Shown piece by piece: positions 5,669 through 5,968 of a stretch of DNA of 5,968 bases. The stretch is from assembly GCA_024642805.1 (NCBI GenBank), contig JAHEAK010000352.1:1-5968 (forward strand), given 5' to 3'. The notes under the pieces were generated by a model. The model had not been told where the DNA came from and did not search any database. It saw only the letters and a program-made list of their open reading frames with translations. Source of the DNA: Kofleriaceae bacterium. Lineage in GTDB: Bacteria; Myxococcota_A; Polyangia; Haliangiales; Haliangiaceae. The stretch's first letter is position 1; every line of letters starts with the position of its first letter. A program made the position numbers and the translations under genes.

Positions 5669-5968
5669 ATGCGGGATATCAAACACGCGACGTATGGCAA
5701 GCTTGCACTGGCGGTGAGTGCTGCAACCTTCTTGTGCATCGGGGCCTGCCACCGGACCTTCAGCGCTAGCACGCACCAGCCCAACCCGCTGGCGGCGCCC
5801 CTCGAGTCCTTGCGAGAGACGGAGGTGCTCACCATCGTCACCGGCGATATGGAGTTGTCGAGGCCACGGCCGGCCCGCGTCGAGGGGCAGGACTCGCTGA
5901 TGAGTAGCGAGCGCTATCCCTTGCACAACAAGGCCAGCTTCACGGTGGTGTCTCGCGACCGCTTGCGC
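5669..5968 (+). CDS. Unrecognised lipoprotein, 5' part only
   Basis: One hundred codons are visible with no stop before the window edge. The N-terminus MRDIKHATYGK is followed by a hydrophobic stretch (about 12-26) and the lipobox IGAC, giving a predicted lipidated cysteine at residue 27 (then H-R). This indicates export and membrane anchoring. After a short Ser/Thr/Pro-rich linker the sequence continues with LESLRETEVLTIVTGDMEL and then SLMSSERYPLHNKASFTVVS, which I do not recognise as a known domain. The open frame, a plausible Shine-Dalgarno and the signal peptide together argue for a real gene. It follows gmk by about 108 bp, probably with its own promoter, so it need not be functionally linked to gmk. 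Confidence 0.72.
   Translation, partial: MRDIKHATYGKLALAVSAATFLCIGACHRTFSASTHQPNPLAAPLESLRETEVLTIVTGDMELSRPRPARVEGQDSLMSSERYPLHNKASFTVVSRDRLR

Noticed and set aside
5561..5769. C-terminal extension of guanylate kinase in the uncorrected frame
   Set aside because: The residues show no family resemblance, the DNA contains promoter-like boxes, and it overlaps the start of a better-supported lipoprotein gene in another frame.

Overview
The window is GC-rich DNA from a Gram-negative bacterium. The evidence is two lipoprotein-type signal peptides, a two-membrane-segment sensor kinase with an extracytoplasmic sensing domain, and a sigma-54-type response regulator. Composition and gene style would suit a deltaproteobacterium-like or Myxococcota genome, but that is inference and no taxonomic marker settles it.

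Left two thirds (positions 1 to about 3944, minus strand): a tight three-gene operon read right to left. It begins with a solute-binding-protein-like lipoprotein (3944 to 2634). A membrane histidine kinase follows (2644 to 884), its start overlapping the previous stop by 11 nt. Five nucleotides later comes an NtrC-type sigma-54-dependent response regulator (878 to the window edge, C-terminus missing). No permease or ATPase gene lies between them, so the binding protein is more likely a sensory accessory of the kinase than part of a transporter. The arrangement recalls the PgtA/PgtB/PgtC phosphoglycerate-sensing system of Salmonella, but the ligand here is unknown.

Middle (3945 to 4048): a divergent intergenic region of about 104 bp. 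It contains a perfect 7+7 bp inverted repeat (4014-4029) and a weak -10-like box directed at the rightward genes.

Right third (4049 to 5560, plus strand): a housekeeping pair, yicC (YicC-family endoribonuclease) and gmk (guanylate kinase), with abutting stop and start codons. The gmk reading frame appears broken by one extra base in an AAAA run at about 5493-5496. Dropping one base restores a normal-length, family-like C-terminus ending at 5560; without the correction the frame runs on to 5769 through a promoter-like intergenic stretch.

Right edge (5561 to 5968): an intergenic region with promoter-like boxes, then the 5' part of an unrecognised lipoprotein gene (5669 onward, plus strand) running off the window.
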